Of a DNA stretch of 64,000 bases, positions 1 through 8,879 are shown in pieces. The notes beneath the pieces are model-generated. The model was not told the DNA's origin. It did no database searches and worked only from the letters and a program-made list of their open reading frames with translations. The DNA comes from Spirosoma sp. KCTC 42546. Its GTDB lineage: Bacteria; Bacteroidota; Bacteroidia; Cytophagales; Spirosomataceae. The stretch is from positions 5,746,501-5,810,500 of the forward strand of contig NZ_CP041360.1 in NCBI RefSeq assembly GCF_006965485.1. Reading direction: 5' to 3'. Position 1 is the stretch's first letter. Each line of letters begins with the position of its first letter. Position numbers and translations under genes: made by a program.

Positions 1-1105
1 AATCTGGTAATTGAATCAACTTCCCACCCTGCAACGCTGATTCATGCGCCAGGATACCCACGCTCGTCCAGTTAGCCGACTGAGCCGCATTCGGGAAGGG
101 CTCACGGTCTTCGACAATAGCCGATAAAAACTCATTCACCATGTGCGGGTGCGAACCACCGTGGCCACCACCCTGCGTAAACGACAGGTGTTGCTGCTCA
201 TCAGCATCGTATACGCCTTTGGTTGTGAAGCGCTGAATGGGCTCCGGTAACAAATGCGCGTAGTCGGGTACGGTTACTTTCTCGGGGATTTCCGGCTCTG
301 GCTTTTTAGCGGTATGAATCACCGGTTGCTCATCTTCAATGAGTTGCCACTCGAATGATTTTTTATCACCGTACACCTCAAAACTCTCGCGATACTGACG
401 CGCTACGTCGAACAGTGACCGATAGACATAGGCCGACAAGTCGCTGTTCTTAAACTTAATATGGGCCGATTCAACCGCAAATGGCGAATTGTGAATCTTA
501 GCCAGTTCCTCCCGAATTGTTCCCGAACCAAAGCAGGACACATAATCGGCTTCGAGCTTGAGTAATCCGGCCACCGGGCCAACGCAGTGCGTGGCATAGT
601 GCATGGGCGGTAATCCAGGCCAATAGTCAGGCCATCCGTCCATGTCCTGTTGGTGACTGGCCTTCAGGAACTGTACTTTGCCTAACTGCCCTGTTTCGTA
701 TAACTCCTTGACAAACAGAAACTCGCGACTATACACCACGGTTTCCATCATCATGTATTTCTTACCGCTTTCCTTAGTCGCTTTCACGATTTCCAGACAT
801 TCCTCAACCGTAGTGGCCATCGGAACCGTACAGGCCACATGCTTACCAGCCCGCAGCGCTTTTAGGCTTTGCTCGGCATGATTCGGAATCGGTGAGTTAA
901 TATGAACCGCATCGACGTTCGGATCGGCGAGCAGTTCGTCGTAGTTACTGTAGCGCTTTTCAATGCCATACGCATCGCCGATTTCGTTTAGTTTTTCGAC
1001 GTTACGCTGGCAAATGGCGTACATGTTTGCGTTTGGATGACGCTGATAAATCGGAATAAATTCGGCCCCAAAGCCCAGGCCAACAATAGCGATATTTAGT
1101 TTCAT
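1..1105 (-). CDS. Gfo/Idh/MocA family oxidoreductase (3' end cut by window)
   Basis: Translating the minus strand from the ATG at 1105 gives 368 residues with no stop before the window edge, so the C-terminus is missing. The protein starts MKLNIAIVGLGFGAEF, a Rossmann NAD(P)-binding loop at residues 7-15. It continues with the usual strand/helix pattern of the family, including GKHVACTVPMA where most members have an EKP motif (here TVP, so the catalytic lysine of that motif is absent). Such enzymes oxidise or epimerise sugars or inositols with a nicotinamide cofactor. It lies 40 nt downstream of a tagatose-epimerase-like gene on the same strand, so both probably act on one sugar or polyol. 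The substrate cannot be read from the sequence. Confidence 0.88.
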   Translation of the reverse strand, partial: MKLNIAIVGLGFGAEFIPIYQRHPNANMYAICQRNVEKLNEIGDAYGIEKRYSNYDELLADPNVDAVHINSPIPNHAEQSLKALRAGKHVACTVPMATTVEECLEIVKATKESGKKYMMMETVVYSREFLFVKELYETGQLGKVQFLKASHQQDMDGWPDYWPGLPPMHYATHCVGPVAGLLKLEADYVSCFGSGTIREELAKIHNSPFAVESAHIKFKNSDLSAYVYRSLFDVARQYRESFEVYGDKKSFEWQLIEDEQPVIHTAKKPEPEIPEKVTVPDYAHLLPEPIQRFTTKGVYDADEQQHLSFTQGGGHGGSHPHMVNEFLSAIVEDREPFPNAAQSANWTSVGILAHESALQGGKLIQLPD

Positions 1106-1145
1106 TGTAGTACCGACCGTCCCAGTCGGCTGGAAGGTTTATGAT

Positions 1146-2045
1146 TTATAGTCTGTTACCCACTAAATGGTCTACGGCATCGGTAGTTGGCGTTAGTTGG
1201 CTTTTTATAAATGCCAGCCCATCTACCGCCAACTGCTCCGGCGACTCGAACATGGGCCTGAAAATATGCGTAGCGGCTGCAAGTTCAGGTGGATTTGGGC
1301 CAAAGGCTTCAATGGCAATCGGCCCATCGTAATCAACTTCCTGTAAAACACCAAATACCTCATCGAAATTGATATGACCCTTTCCAGGTGTGGAACGGTC
1401 ATTTTCCGAAATCTGGACGTGAACCAGGTAAGGCGCTACTTTCCGTAAGGCATCACCGATGTTTTTCTCCTCCATATTTGCATGGAACGTGTCAAATGCA
1501 GCCTGGCAATTCGGGTGGGCAACGGCCTCAACGTAACGAACAAGATCATCTACGCAAGTGAGCAGGTAGGTTTCAAACCGATTGAGATACTCTATAGCCA
1601 ATGTAACACCTTGCGCTTGGGCGTGTTCGGCTACCTCACGCATTCCGGTTACCGACCAGTTCCATTCCTCTTCCGTAGCTGGCTTACCCGTAAATGTTTT
1701 GAATCCTGCGTATAAAGGCCCCATCAGGATGGTAGACCCAACCGCTTTTGAGCAATCGACAATTTGTTTAAGGTAATCAACCGCGGCCCGACGTACAGAT
1801 GCGTCTGGACTAATAAGGCTATGCTCGTGGCTGCATATTGTACAGGACTGAACGCCTAAGTCCAGCGCTTTTAATTGCTGACCTAAACGCTGCCACTTTT
1901 CCAGATTAGCAGGCGTACCGCCCGGCTCATTGATGGGGACTTCAACAAAATCAAAACCGCTCGTTTTCAGGAACGACAACGTATCGGACAAATTTTCGTC
2001 CATTGTCATCGTCCATACGAACATATTCATTCCTATCTTATTCAT
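1146..2045 (-). CDS. Sugar phosphate isomerase/epimerase, tagatose 3-epimerase-like TIM barrel
   Basis: A 299-residue TIM-barrel protein of the xylose-isomerase-like superfamily. Residues E152 (in IEYLNRFE), D185 and H188 (in FDTFHAN), H209 and E246 (in IAIEAF) match the metal-binding and catalytic pattern of D-tagatose/D-psicose 3-epimerases, and four sit at practically the same numbers as in the classical enzyme. The expected reaction is C3 epimerisation of a ketose with a divalent metal; the true sugar is unknown. It is first in a two-gene unit with the Gfo/Idh/MocA oxidoreductase and divergent from an AraC regulator, which makes AraC control plausible. The start at 2045 leaves 135 nt to the AraC start. 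Confidence 0.85.
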   Translation of the reverse strand: MNKIGMNMFVWTMTMDENLSDTLSFLKTSGFDFVEVPINEPGGTPANLEKWQRLGQQLKALDLGVQSCTICSHEHSLISPDASVRRAAVDYLKQIVDCSKAVGSTILMGPLYAGFKTFTGKPATEEEWNWSVTGMREVAEHAQAQGVTLAIEYLNRFETYLLTCVDDLVRYVEAVAHPNCQAAFDTFHANMEEKNIGDALRKVAPYLVHVQISENDRSTPGKGHINFDEVFGVLQEVDYDGPIAIEAFGPNPPELAAATHIFRPMFESPEQLAVDGLAFIKSQLTPTTDAVDHLVGNRL

Positions 2046-2180
2046 ATTGCTTCTGTGGAAAATTACACAAATCTAATCAGTAGTAAAATTCAAGGTGTAG
2101 CTTTTATTGGCCAATACCGACTATATTTTTACACGAATCAGTGGGTTTAATCGTTATTTACGTTAAAAAGAAGTAATTGA

Positions 2181-3056
2181 ATGAAACAGCCCCTTCGTAA
2201 AGATCTTGAACCTGTTGCGGCTTCATTCACAGTGAAAGAATTGGTGGAGCCTCACTTTGACCCAAACTGGCATTTTCACCCACATTATCAGTTATTTCTG
2301 GTGGAGGAAGGAACCGGTACGCGTTTTATTGGCGATTCTATAAAACCCTTTGGTCCAGGCGATCTGGTTTTTCTGGGCCCCAACCTGCCCCATCTCTGGC
2401 GAAGCGATCAGGCGTATTTCGACAGGCAGTCGAACCTCAAGACCAAAGGAATTGTGGTGTATTTCACGGGAGATTTCCTCGGAACTACTTTTTTTGAACA
2501 GCAGGAGATGGCTCCGTTGCGGCAGTTGCTTGGCCATGCCCGGCAGGGGTTAGAGTGGAATGGCCCCACCCGCAACCGGGCTGCGGCTGCTCTGCGCCAT
2601 CTAACCCTACAGCCGATTACCTTTGGCCGTATTCTGAGTTTGCTAACGCTGCTGAATGATCTTTCGTACGCTACCGATTATCAGTATCTGACCAGTGCGG
2701 GCTACACAAATACGGTTAAGCCCACCGAAACCGACCGTATGCAGTTGGTCCATGATTATGTACTAGGGCACTTCCCTGACGATCTCAGTCTGGATCGGGT
2801 TGCGGATCTGGCCGGTATGACATCCCCTGCTTTTTGCCGCTACTTTAAAGCTCGTGCCAACAAAACCTTCTCCGAATTTGTCTCCGAAGTCCGAATTGGT
2901 CATGCCTGTAAGCTCTTGATGAGTGGTAAATTATCAATCACTCAAATCAGTTTTGAGAGCGGCTTTCGAACCTTATCGAACTTTAACCGGCAGTTCAAGG
3001 ACATTACGGGTCAGACGCCGTCAACCTATGTAAAAACGTACCGGCAGTTCCAGTAG
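2181..3056 (+). CDS. AraC family transcriptional regulator
   Basis: A 291-residue protein with an N-terminal cupin-like sensor half (a HFHPHYQL stretch near residue 32) and a C-terminal double helix-turn-helix of about 100 residues, ending with the typical GFRTLSNFNRQFK and GQTPSTYVKTYR pattern. Such proteins bind a small ligand, usually a sugar, and activate nearby promoters. It is divergent from the epimerase/oxidoreductase pair, the likely target. The ligand is not deducible. It ends 54 nt before a strong bidirectional hairpin. Confidence 0.9.
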   Translation: MKQPLRKDLEPVAASFTVKELVEPHFDPNWHFHPHYQLFLVEEGTGTRFIGDSIKPFGPGDLVFLGPNLPHLWRSDQAYFDRQSNLKTKGIVVYFTGDFLGTTFFEQQEMAPLRQLLGHARQGLEWNGPTRNRAAAALRHLTLQPITFGRILSLLTLLNDLSYATDYQYLTSAGYTNTVKPTETDRMQLVHDYVLGHFPDDLSLDRVADLAGMTSPAFCRYFKARANKTFSEFVSEVRIGHACKLLMSGKLSITQISFESGFRTLSNFNRQFKDITGQTPSTYVKTYRQFQ

Positions 3057-3110
3057 TTAATCAGAAAGGTGATATTCAAGTCAAGAATTGCCAACCTTGC
3101 TTATAGCCCT

Positions 3111-3173
3111 GGTTTTCTTATAATAAAGCGCCCCACTTTACTGAAAAGTGGGGCGCTTTATTATAAGAAAACC
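3111..3173. terminator. Perfect 29-bp inverted repeat between convergent genes
   Basis: The arms 3111-3139 and 3145-3173 are exact reverse complements separated by a 5-nt loop. The stem centre is GC-rich and the outer ends are A/T-rich, so transcripts from either strand finish in a U-rich tract. It lies between the convergent AraC and hydrolase genes and fits a bidirectional intrinsic terminator, though the stem is unusually long. Confidence 0.85.
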
Positions 3174-3184
3174 TCTAGATGAGG

Positions 3185-4063
3185 CTAGTATATGGTCGTT
3201 GTTCCAACTGGCTGCCGTACGGATACTCCTTCCAGAATAAATGAAAGTAAATCGTCATTCAGGCGGTCTTTCTGCGTTACAAACAGACCGTGCGGTTCCC
3301 CTTCATACACAATATATTGGGCAGTTGGCAATGCATTGGCTGTCCGTTCGCCCGATGCTTCAATGGGTACCGTCTTGTCTGAATCCCCGTGAATAATCAA
3401 AGCCGGAACCTGAATTTCTGCCAGATCATCACGAAAATCCGTAGTTGAGAATGAAGTAGCACAGTCGAGAGTAGCTTTATGCGATGCTACGTAGGCGCGG
3501 GCAAAATCACCATCTAGATGCGCCTGACTAACAGGTTGGCTCAAGAGGCTTACGCCATAAAACTGTTTGCCGAATGTTTGAAGGAAATCGGCGCGATCTT
3601 TCTTGATGTTGGTGGCGATTTCATCAAAAACCTCCTGATCAACGCCATCGGGGTTATCATCTGTTTTAAGCAGATAAGGTGTTACGGCACTGATGAACGC
3701 TACTTTCGAAACCCTAGCCCCGCCGTGGCGACTCATGTATCGAGCGACTTCGCCCCCGCCCATCGAAAATCCGACTAATGTCACATTTTGCAGGTCTAAT
3801 TCATCGAGTACCGCTTTCAGATCGTCGGCCAGTGTATCATAATCATAGCCATCCCAGGGCTGAGACGATTTACCGAACCCCCGACGGTCGTAGGCAACCA
3901 CACGAAGACCATGAGCAGGTAATTCGGCCAATTGATAATCCCACATTTCGTGGCTTAATGGCCAACCATGAATTAATACAACGGGTGTACCGGTACCCAG
4001 ATCCTGATAGAAAAGCTTAATGTCGTTGCCGGATGCATCCGTGCCTGCTTTAATGTAGCTCAT
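3185..4063 (-). CDS. Alpha/beta hydrolase, non-heme chloroperoxidase/arylesterase type
   Basis: A 292-residue alpha/beta hydrolase. The oxyanion region HGWPLSHEMW begins at residue 32, the nucleophile elbow GFSMGG holds S100, the acid is D227 or D229 in HGDSDK, and the catalytic base is H258 in EPHGLF. The YDRRGFGKSSQP segment is typical of the chloroperoxidase/arylesterase branch. These enzymes hydrolyse small esters and can make peracids; they need no metal or haem. No signal peptide is seen, so it is probably cytoplasmic. It is monocistronic, with the hairpin at 3111-3173 as terminator. Confidence 0.9.
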   Translation of the reverse strand: MSYIKAGTDASGNDIKLFYQDLGTGTPVVLIHGWPLSHEMWDYQLAELPAHGLRVVAYDRRGFGKSSQPWDGYDYDTLADDLKAVLDELDLQNVTLVGFSMGGGEVARYMSRHGGARVSKVAFISAVTPYLLKTDDNPDGVDQEVFDEIATNIKKDRADFLQTFGKQFYGVSLLSQPVSQAHLDGDFARAYVASHKATLDCATSFSTTDFRDDLAEIQVPALIIHGDSDKTVPIEASGERTANALPTAQYIVYEGEPHGLFVTQKDRLNDDLLSFILEGVSVRQPVGTTTIY

Positions 4064-4183
4064 AACGCGTTAAATTTGTTTTGTTGAGTTATTCGATTCA
4101 CTTAGTAGAACTATAGCTACGAAGAATGGTTTGTAATGGATTTCCCGTTTGCTAGTTTTTCATGATTAGTCTATCATTAAAGC

Positions 4184-4669
4184 ATGAACCAATCGCTACT
4201 CTCCCGCTTAATCAATCAGCCGGATGCACTTAACCACCTGTTAGCTGGCCTTACTGAAAGTGAAATCCGTCAGCGGCCAGAACCTACTAAATGGTCTATT
4301 TATGAAAATTTGGCCCATTTGGGCCGTTATCAGGAAGTTTTTATCGAAAGAATAGAGATGATTATCACAGAAGAAGTCCCTTCTTTTAGTCGATACGTAG
4401 CCGATAGTGATCCTGGATTTGCCAGTTGGACACAGTTTTCGTTTCAGGAATTGCGGGGGCAAATGAAGGCGAAACGTACAGTGTTACGGGACTTTCTGGA
4501 TAATTTGCGAGAAGATCAACTTACTCGTATTAGCCTACATCCGGCTTACGGGCCAATGACAATTGAAGGCTGGATAGAGTTTTTCGTGCTCCACGAAGCA
4601 CACCACCTTTTTACGATTTTGAAGCTTGGTGGTGCGCTTCGGTCAAGTGAGCAGCCAATGGGGTTGTAG
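4184..4669 (+). CDS. DinB family protein
   Basis: A 161-residue four-helix-bundle protein of the DinB/YfiT superfamily. The histidines that bind metal in this family are visible in LAHLGRYQE (about residues 45-53) and in LHEAHHLFTI near residue 140. Many Bacteroidota members are thiol-dependent transferases or have no known role; the name comes from B. subtilis DinB and does not imply DNA repair. It is divergent from the hydrolase and convergent with the toxin gene. Confidence 0.85.
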   Translation: MNQSLLSRLINQPDALNHLLAGLTESEIRQRPEPTKWSIYENLAHLGRYQEVFIERIEMIITEEVPSFSRYVADSDPGFASWTQFSFQELRGQMKAKRTVLRDFLDNLREDQLTRISLHPAYGPMTIEGWIEFFVLHEAHHLFTILKLGGALRSSEQPMGL

Positions 4670-4689
4670 TGGAGACGAGTGAACTAGAG

Positions 4690-4980
4690 TTATTTCTTGG
4701 GAGGAAATTTCTTATAAATATCTTTTCGATTCAGAATTCTGGATAGGACAATCGTGTCGCCTTCTAAATAAAACCCAATCCGATAATCGCTATTTTCACT
4801 CAGGCGTAACCGAAATGCTTTCACTTTTCGGCTCCCTTCCATTTTCTTAATTGAGTAGACTACGTCATCCAGGGATTGAGCTTCTCCAAGTATCTGGTTG
4901 ACTATTTTCAACTCATCAAGTACTGGCTCAGAGAGCTTCTTGGCATCACGAACGAACGAAGTATCGATTTCGATTTTCAT
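4690..4980 (-). CDS. RelE/ParE-type toxin
   Basis: A 96-residue basic protein. The C-terminal pattern (RKVKAFRLRLSENSDYRIGFYLEGDTIVLSRILNRKDIYK, given here as the region about residues 51-90) has the central Arg/Lys-rich strand followed by a hydrophobic strand and a terminal NRKDIYKKFP, as in RelE-superfamily mRNA interferases. It lies 116 nt downstream of a 70-residue antitoxin candidate on the same strand, so the order is antitoxin then toxin. Target and activity are inferred from the family only. Confidence 0.8.
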   Translation of the reverse strand: MKIEIDTSFVRDAKKLSEPVLDELKIVNQILGEAQSLDDVVYSIKKMEGSRKVKAFRLRLSENSDYRIGFYLEGDTIVLSRILNRKDIYKKFPPKK

Positions 4981-5096
4981 GACACAAAGTAAAATCGAAA
5001 TCGTCAGAAATATGACTTAATAACTAATTTTGGTCACTAGATATAAGTCTTCTTAGTTATAGTTTGTATTGGTTCGATTCAAAGCAATTGCCGTTT

Positions 5097-5309
5097 TCAT
5101 CTATTATTTAACCAATTCAAAAAATCATCATGCTCTTTTTCATTCACTCGCCCTTGCTTTTTCCCTTCCTCAATTAGTTTCATTAGTGCCTTATCTTCCT
5201 CCGCTTCAGTCAGGTAATGCTCATCAACCTGCAATTTGGCTTTCGCAGCTTTTGCAGCTTCCATAAAAAGTTTCTTATACTGCTTATCTACGTCTATGAC
5301 TAATCGCAT
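5097..5309 (-). CDS. Putative antitoxin of the RelE-type pair
   Basis: A 70-residue charged protein starting MRLVIDVDKQYKKLFMEAAKAAKAK, with a helix-rich acidic/basic body and a C-terminal EHDDFLNWLNNR tail. Small proteins of this make-up usually sit just before RelE-type toxins in Cytophagales, and here the toxin follows on the same strand. No helix-turn-helix or AbrB fold can be recognised with certainty. The 116-nt gap to the toxin is longer than in most such pairs, so the toxin may have its own promoter. Confidence 0.7.
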   Translation of the reverse strand: MRLVIDVDKQYKKLFMEAAKAAKAKLQVDEHYLTEAEEDKALMKLIEEGKKQGRVNEKEHDDFLNWLNNR

Positions 5310-5345
5310 ATCCAGTTTCTATTTTCGTCAAATGTACTAAAAACC

Positions 5346-6731
5346 TCAAATCAAAACCCCCTGAAATACCTCATCTAGTCTCGATACAGGCCTGATATGA
5401 ATTTTGTATCCCTTGGTATCCAGGCCCTTCATGTTGTATTTGGAAATAAACATCTGTTTAAAGCCCAGTTTTTCGGCTTCAGCAATGCGGGATTCTATCC
5501 TGCTCACTGCTCGCACTTCGCCCCCAAGACCAACTTCAGCCGCAAAGGCCACCGATGGCGGAATGGCAATGTCTTCGTAACTCGATACAATAGCCGCGCA
5601 AACGGCCAGATCAATGGCCGGGTCTTCCACACGTAAACCACCTGCTATGTTCAGGAAAACGTCCTGCTGACCAAGCCGAAACCCACCTCGTTTTTCCAGG
5701 ACAGCCAGCAGCATATTCAAGCGTTTAGCATCAAAGCCTGTACTACTACGTTGCGGTGTGCCATAGTTGGCCACGCTTACAAGGGCCTGGGTTTCAATCA
5801 TGAGAGGGCGATTCCCTTCCAGCATTGAGCCAATCGTGACGCCACTTAGTGCTTCATCACGTTGCGAAATCAGAATTTCGGATGGGTTAGTAACTTGGCG
5901 TAGGCCACTACCCAGCATTTCATAAATACCTAATTCGTCGGTGCTTCCAAAACGGTTTTTAGTGGTTCGTAGAATTCGGTATGTGGTGTGTCGGTCGCCC
6001 TCGAAAGTCAGTACAGTATCGACCATGTGTTCCAGCACTTTCGGGCCGGCCAGGGACCCCTCTTTGGTAATATGGCCAATCATGAACACCGGCACACCTG
6101 ATTCTTTGGCATATTTCATAAACTCAGCCGTGCATTCACGAACCTGCGAGACACTGCCTGCCCCCGATTCCACCAATGACGATTGCATGGTCTGAATCGA
6201 GTCAATAATCAGGACTTCGGGCTCAAAATGCTCTACCACCCGAAAGATATTTTGGGTAGAGGTTTCCGTCATCACATGGCAATCGCTGGTAGGTGCATCC
6301 AGGCGTTCGGCCCGCATTTTTATCTGCTGCTCACTCTCCTCACCCGACACGTAAAGTACACGCATGCCCGCTAAGCTGAGCGCAATTTGAAGTAACAGTG
6401 TAGATTTCCCGATACCAGGTTCTCCACCAATGAGCACCAGTGAGCCTGCCACAATACCTCCACCGAGTACACGGTTCAGTTCAAGATCAGTCGTCCGAAC
6501 ACGCGGCTGTTCTTCATAATTAATGGCATGGATTGCTTTCGGCTTAGCTGCAATTTTAAGTCCGCCTGGGCCAGATGAGGGACTTCGCCAGCCGCCTTTC
6601 TCGGGTTCATCTTTCTGAACGAGCTCCTCCACAATTGTATTCCACTCACCACAGACTGGGCAGCGACCCATCCATTTAGCAGACTGATGCCCGCAACTCT
6701 GACAGAAATAAGTAGTCTTTAATTTAGCCAT
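5346..6731 (-). CDS. radA: DNA repair protein RadA
   Basis: A 461-residue, full-length RadA/Sms. In order: a four-cysteine zinc finger (C10, C13, C24, C27), a RecA-like ATPase with Walker A GGEPGIGKST at 102-111, the RadA-specific KNRFG motif at 258-262, and a C-terminal Lon-protease-like domain without peptidase activity. RadA is a helicase-like motor that processes branched recombination intermediates. The gene is monocistronic, ending 36 nt before the upstream antitoxin gene's start. Confidence 0.97.
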   Translation of the reverse strand: MAKLKTTYFCQSCGHQSAKWMGRCPVCGEWNTIVEELVQKDEPEKGGWRSPSSGPGGLKIAAKPKAIHAINYEEQPRVRTTDLELNRVLGGGIVAGSLVLIGGEPGIGKSTLLLQIALSLAGMRVLYVSGEESEQQIKMRAERLDAPTSDCHVMTETSTQNIFRVVEHFEPEVLIIDSIQTMQSSLVESGAGSVSQVRECTAEFMKYAKESGVPVFMIGHITKEGSLAGPKVLEHMVDTVLTFEGDRHTTYRILRTTKNRFGSTDELGIYEMLGSGLRQVTNPSEILISQRDEALSGVTIGSMLEGNRPLMIETQALVSVANYGTPQRSSTGFDAKRLNMLLAVLEKRGGFRLGQQDVFLNIAGGLRVEDPAIDLAVCAAIVSSYEDIAIPPSVAFAAEVGLGGEVRAVSRIESRIAEAEKLGFKQMFISKYNMKGLDTKGYKIHIRPVSRLDEVFQGVLI

Positions 6732-6970
6732 TTTATCAGTTAACAGAAAGCAAGAGAGCGCATTTCAGCAAACCGCATCAGCAATTCTACTTGTGACCGG
6801 TTAAACCTTTTTGCTAACCTTTTATCCAACCCGCATTAGGAAAAATACGGACACTTTTTTGCGGATAACTGCTCACTTTATCAACGCCGTTTGCTCGAAA
6901 ATAGTTGGCTTTCTGTACCGTATTGGCCCAATTTCCGTTTAACAATCAATACTATAATTTACAACCATCT

Positions 6971-7642
6971 ATGAAAAAAATCCTGCTTTTCGCTGCATTA
7001 ACGTTTCTGCCTGCTTTGGTATTTGCCCAGGGCTTCCAGATTGGCATCAAAGGAGGGGTCAACCTCTCCAAGCTTACTTTTGGCGATTTCGTTTCAACAG
7101 GCACAAATACCAATGGATCACCCAATGTTAGCGTTGATGGTCAAACGTTTCGAAATAATTTACAGGCCAGTCTAGACAGCAAAATGGGTACATCTTTCGG
7201 GATATACATGCGTTTTGGCCGTAATTTATTCATACAACCCGAGCTTTTATACTCTACCCGGTCGGGTTCATTTAGTGTCATTCGAAATGGACAAACCGAA
7301 ATATCGACGGTGAAAACAACCAGTTTCGATGTGCCTTTACTGCTGGGCATTAAAGGTGGTCCCATCCGAATTGTTGCTGGTCCGGTAGCTTCGTTTCGAA
7401 TTAACGATAATCAGAAGTTAGGCGATGCGCTGAGTCAGTATACGAAGGGGTCATTGAATGACGCCTGGGCACAGGCTTATTATGGATATCAGGTAGGTGG
7501 TGGGCTGGACATCGGCTCGTTTGGGCTCGATGTTCGCTATCAGGGGAATATCTCAGATATTGCCGAAATTAAAGACAGTGGTGCCAAATTCAGTCAGGGT
7601 ATGAAGTCGTGGCAAATTACACTTGCCTATCGGCTCTTTTAA
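6971..7642 (+). CDS. Outer-membrane beta-barrel (PorT-like) protein
   Basis: The open frame begins further upstream, but the ATG at 6971 gives a clean signal peptide (MKKILLFAALTFLPALVFAQ) and is the likely start, for 223 residues. After cleavage the sequence opens with GFQIGIKGGVNLSKLTFGD and alternates polar and hydrophobic residues, ending in WQITLAYRLF with a terminal aromatic, as in eight-stranded outer-membrane barrels of the PorT/OMP_b-brl_2 type. The function is unknown. It is followed by a 40-bp-armed inverted repeat. Confidence 0.85.
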   Translation: MKKILLFAALTFLPALVFAQGFQIGIKGGVNLSKLTFGDFVSTGTNTNGSPNVSVDGQTFRNNLQASLDSKMGTSFGIYMRFGRNLFIQPELLYSTRSGSFSVIRNGQTEISTVKTTSFDVPLLLGIKGGPIRIVAGPVASFRINDNQKLGDALSQYTKGSLNDAWAQAYYGYQVGGGLDIGSFGLDVRYQGNISDIAEIKDSGAKFSQGMKSWQITLAYRLF

Positions 7643-7645
7643 AGT

Positions 7646-7762
7646 TAGTTCAGTAAGTAAAGAAGGTGTAGTAAGTGAAATAAGTCGATAAGCTAATGCG
7701 TAATCTCGCGTTATACTTACCAACTTATTTCACTTACTACACCTTCTTTACTTACTGAACTA
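7646..7762. repeat. Long inverted repeat, 40-bp perfect arms
   Basis: The arms 7646-7685 and 7723-7762 are exact reverse complements with a 37-nt centre. Each arm is built from repeats of the word AGTAAGT and close variants. It fills the space between the convergent barrel and LytTR genes and could end transcription from both sides, although 40 bp exceeds what a terminator needs. Confidence 0.85.
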
Positions 7763-7774
7763 ATCGACTAACTC

Positions 7775-8194
7775 TTAATTATATAGCCGCTGCCAGTATT
7801 GGGCAAGTTGTACAGAAATATCTTTCATACGTCGACGCGAAATAGCCACCTCACGCCCATCAGCTAAGCGTACCTGACGATCCCGGTTGAAGATGCTCCG
7901 TTGTACATAAGCCAGATTGACGATATATGATTTGTGAATACGCAGGAACATGGCTCCGTCCAGCGTTTTTTCAAATTCTTTAAGCGTTTTCGATACTAAA
8001 AATCGTTTCCGATCACGGGTATGCAAAAATGTGTAGTTGCCCTCTCCCTGAAGACATAAAATATCGTCTACAGAAATAAAGATTGTCCGATTCAGGTAAG
8101 GCAATGCAATGCGCTGAGCACTACGTTGATAAGAAGATGGAAAATGAGGAACAACCGAAAGTGGCTGAGCGGGTGAGAAAATTTTGGCTTCCAT
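7775..8194 (-). CDS. LytTR DNA-binding domain protein (no receiver)
   Basis: A 139-residue protein that consists almost only of a LytTR DNA-binding domain: VDDILCLQGEGNYTFLHT, then KTLKEFEKTL, RIHKSYIVNLAYV and a terminal REVAISRRRMKDI. The usual response-regulator receiver is absent and only about 40 N-terminal residues precede the domain. It should bind promoter DNA as a transcription factor, but how it is switched is not visible. It is a paralogue of the next gene upstream (8448-8879). Confidence 0.88.
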   Translation of the reverse strand: MEAKIFSPAQPLSVVPHFPSSYQRSAQRIALPYLNRTIFISVDDILCLQGEGNYTFLHTRDRKRFLVSKTLKEFEKTLDGAMFLRIHKSYIVNLAYVQRSIFNRDRQVRLADGREVAISRRRMKDISVQLAQYWQRLYN

Positions 8195-8447
8195 GGTAAA
8201 GAGTAGTTTTGGTTCGGCTTTTTAGCTCCTGATTGATGAAACAAAACTACTTTACGCCCACTGGTTCAAAAAAAATAGCCTGATCAACAAGGGCCAACAA
8301 AAGCTGTCAACCAGTTGCTAATCAGACCATTACGAAGATAATTCGTATACTCTTTGAGTGAATTTACCCACCCTATTGCGTAAAACTACGTACTTGGCAC
8401 GTGTGTGATTTTGCGCGACAATTTTCGGAAAAACCCCACCACTTCAA

Positions 8448-8879
8448 TTAAACCAACGCTACGGGCTGAAAACTCCGGATTCGATCGATGAACATCTGTG
8501 CCCGCCGACGAGAAATTTTCACTTGCTGACCATCAGTCAATTCAAGTTCCCCTTCTTTCTTCACAAAAAACTTACGGACAAAACCAAGGTTTACAATGCA
8601 TGATTTATGTACCCGAACAAATGCCTGACCATCTAATAAGGTTTCATATTCTTTAAGCGTGCGCGAGACCAGCATTTTTGTACCATCTTTCAGAAAAAAT
8701 TTGGTATAGTTACCACACCCTTCCAATCGCACAATTTCATCAACAGATACTGTGCGTTTACGATCATAAAATGGGATGAGCAATTTCTGTAAACAGGCTG
8801 AATCGGCAATTTTTTCCACACTATTGTGGAAAGGCATAGACAGTGTATCAAAAATGGAGTCGTTAGCGAATGCGTTCAT
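8448..8879 (-). CDS. LytTR DNA-binding domain protein (no receiver), paralogue
   Basis: A 143-residue protein with the same plan as the neighbour at 7775-8194: a short N-terminus, then VDEIVRLEGCGNYTKFFL, SRTLKEYETLL, RVHKSCIVNLGFV and KISRRRAQMF. The two share a core but differ at both ends, consistent with an old tandem duplication. There is no receiver, membrane or sensor segment. A 253-nt spacer separates the pair, so each probably has its own promoter. Confidence 0.88.
   Translation of the reverse strand: MNAFANDSIFDTLSMPFHNSVEKIADSACLQKLLIPFYDRKRTVSVDEIVRLEGCGNYTKFFLKDGTKMLVSRTLKEYETLLDGQAFVRVHKSCIVNLGFVRKFFVKKEGELELTDGQQVKISRRRAQMFIDRIRSFQPVALV

Noticed and set aside
2292..2537. Antisense frames inside the AraC gene and in many other genes
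   Set aside because: They are shadows of real coding sequence in other frames; the domain evidence sits on the annotated strand.
5061..5096. GGTTCGATTC resembling a tRNA T-arm
   Set aside because: No matching D-arm, anticodon arm or acceptor stem lies upstream.
5069..5266. Plus-strand 65-codon frame over the antitoxin gene
   Set aside because: It is antisense to the better-supported antitoxin and has no protein-like motif.
4690..5309. Possible abortive-infection or larger defence system
   Set aside because: Only a RelE-type toxin and a small antitoxin candidate are present; no nuclease, helicase or reverse transcriptase gene is adjacent.
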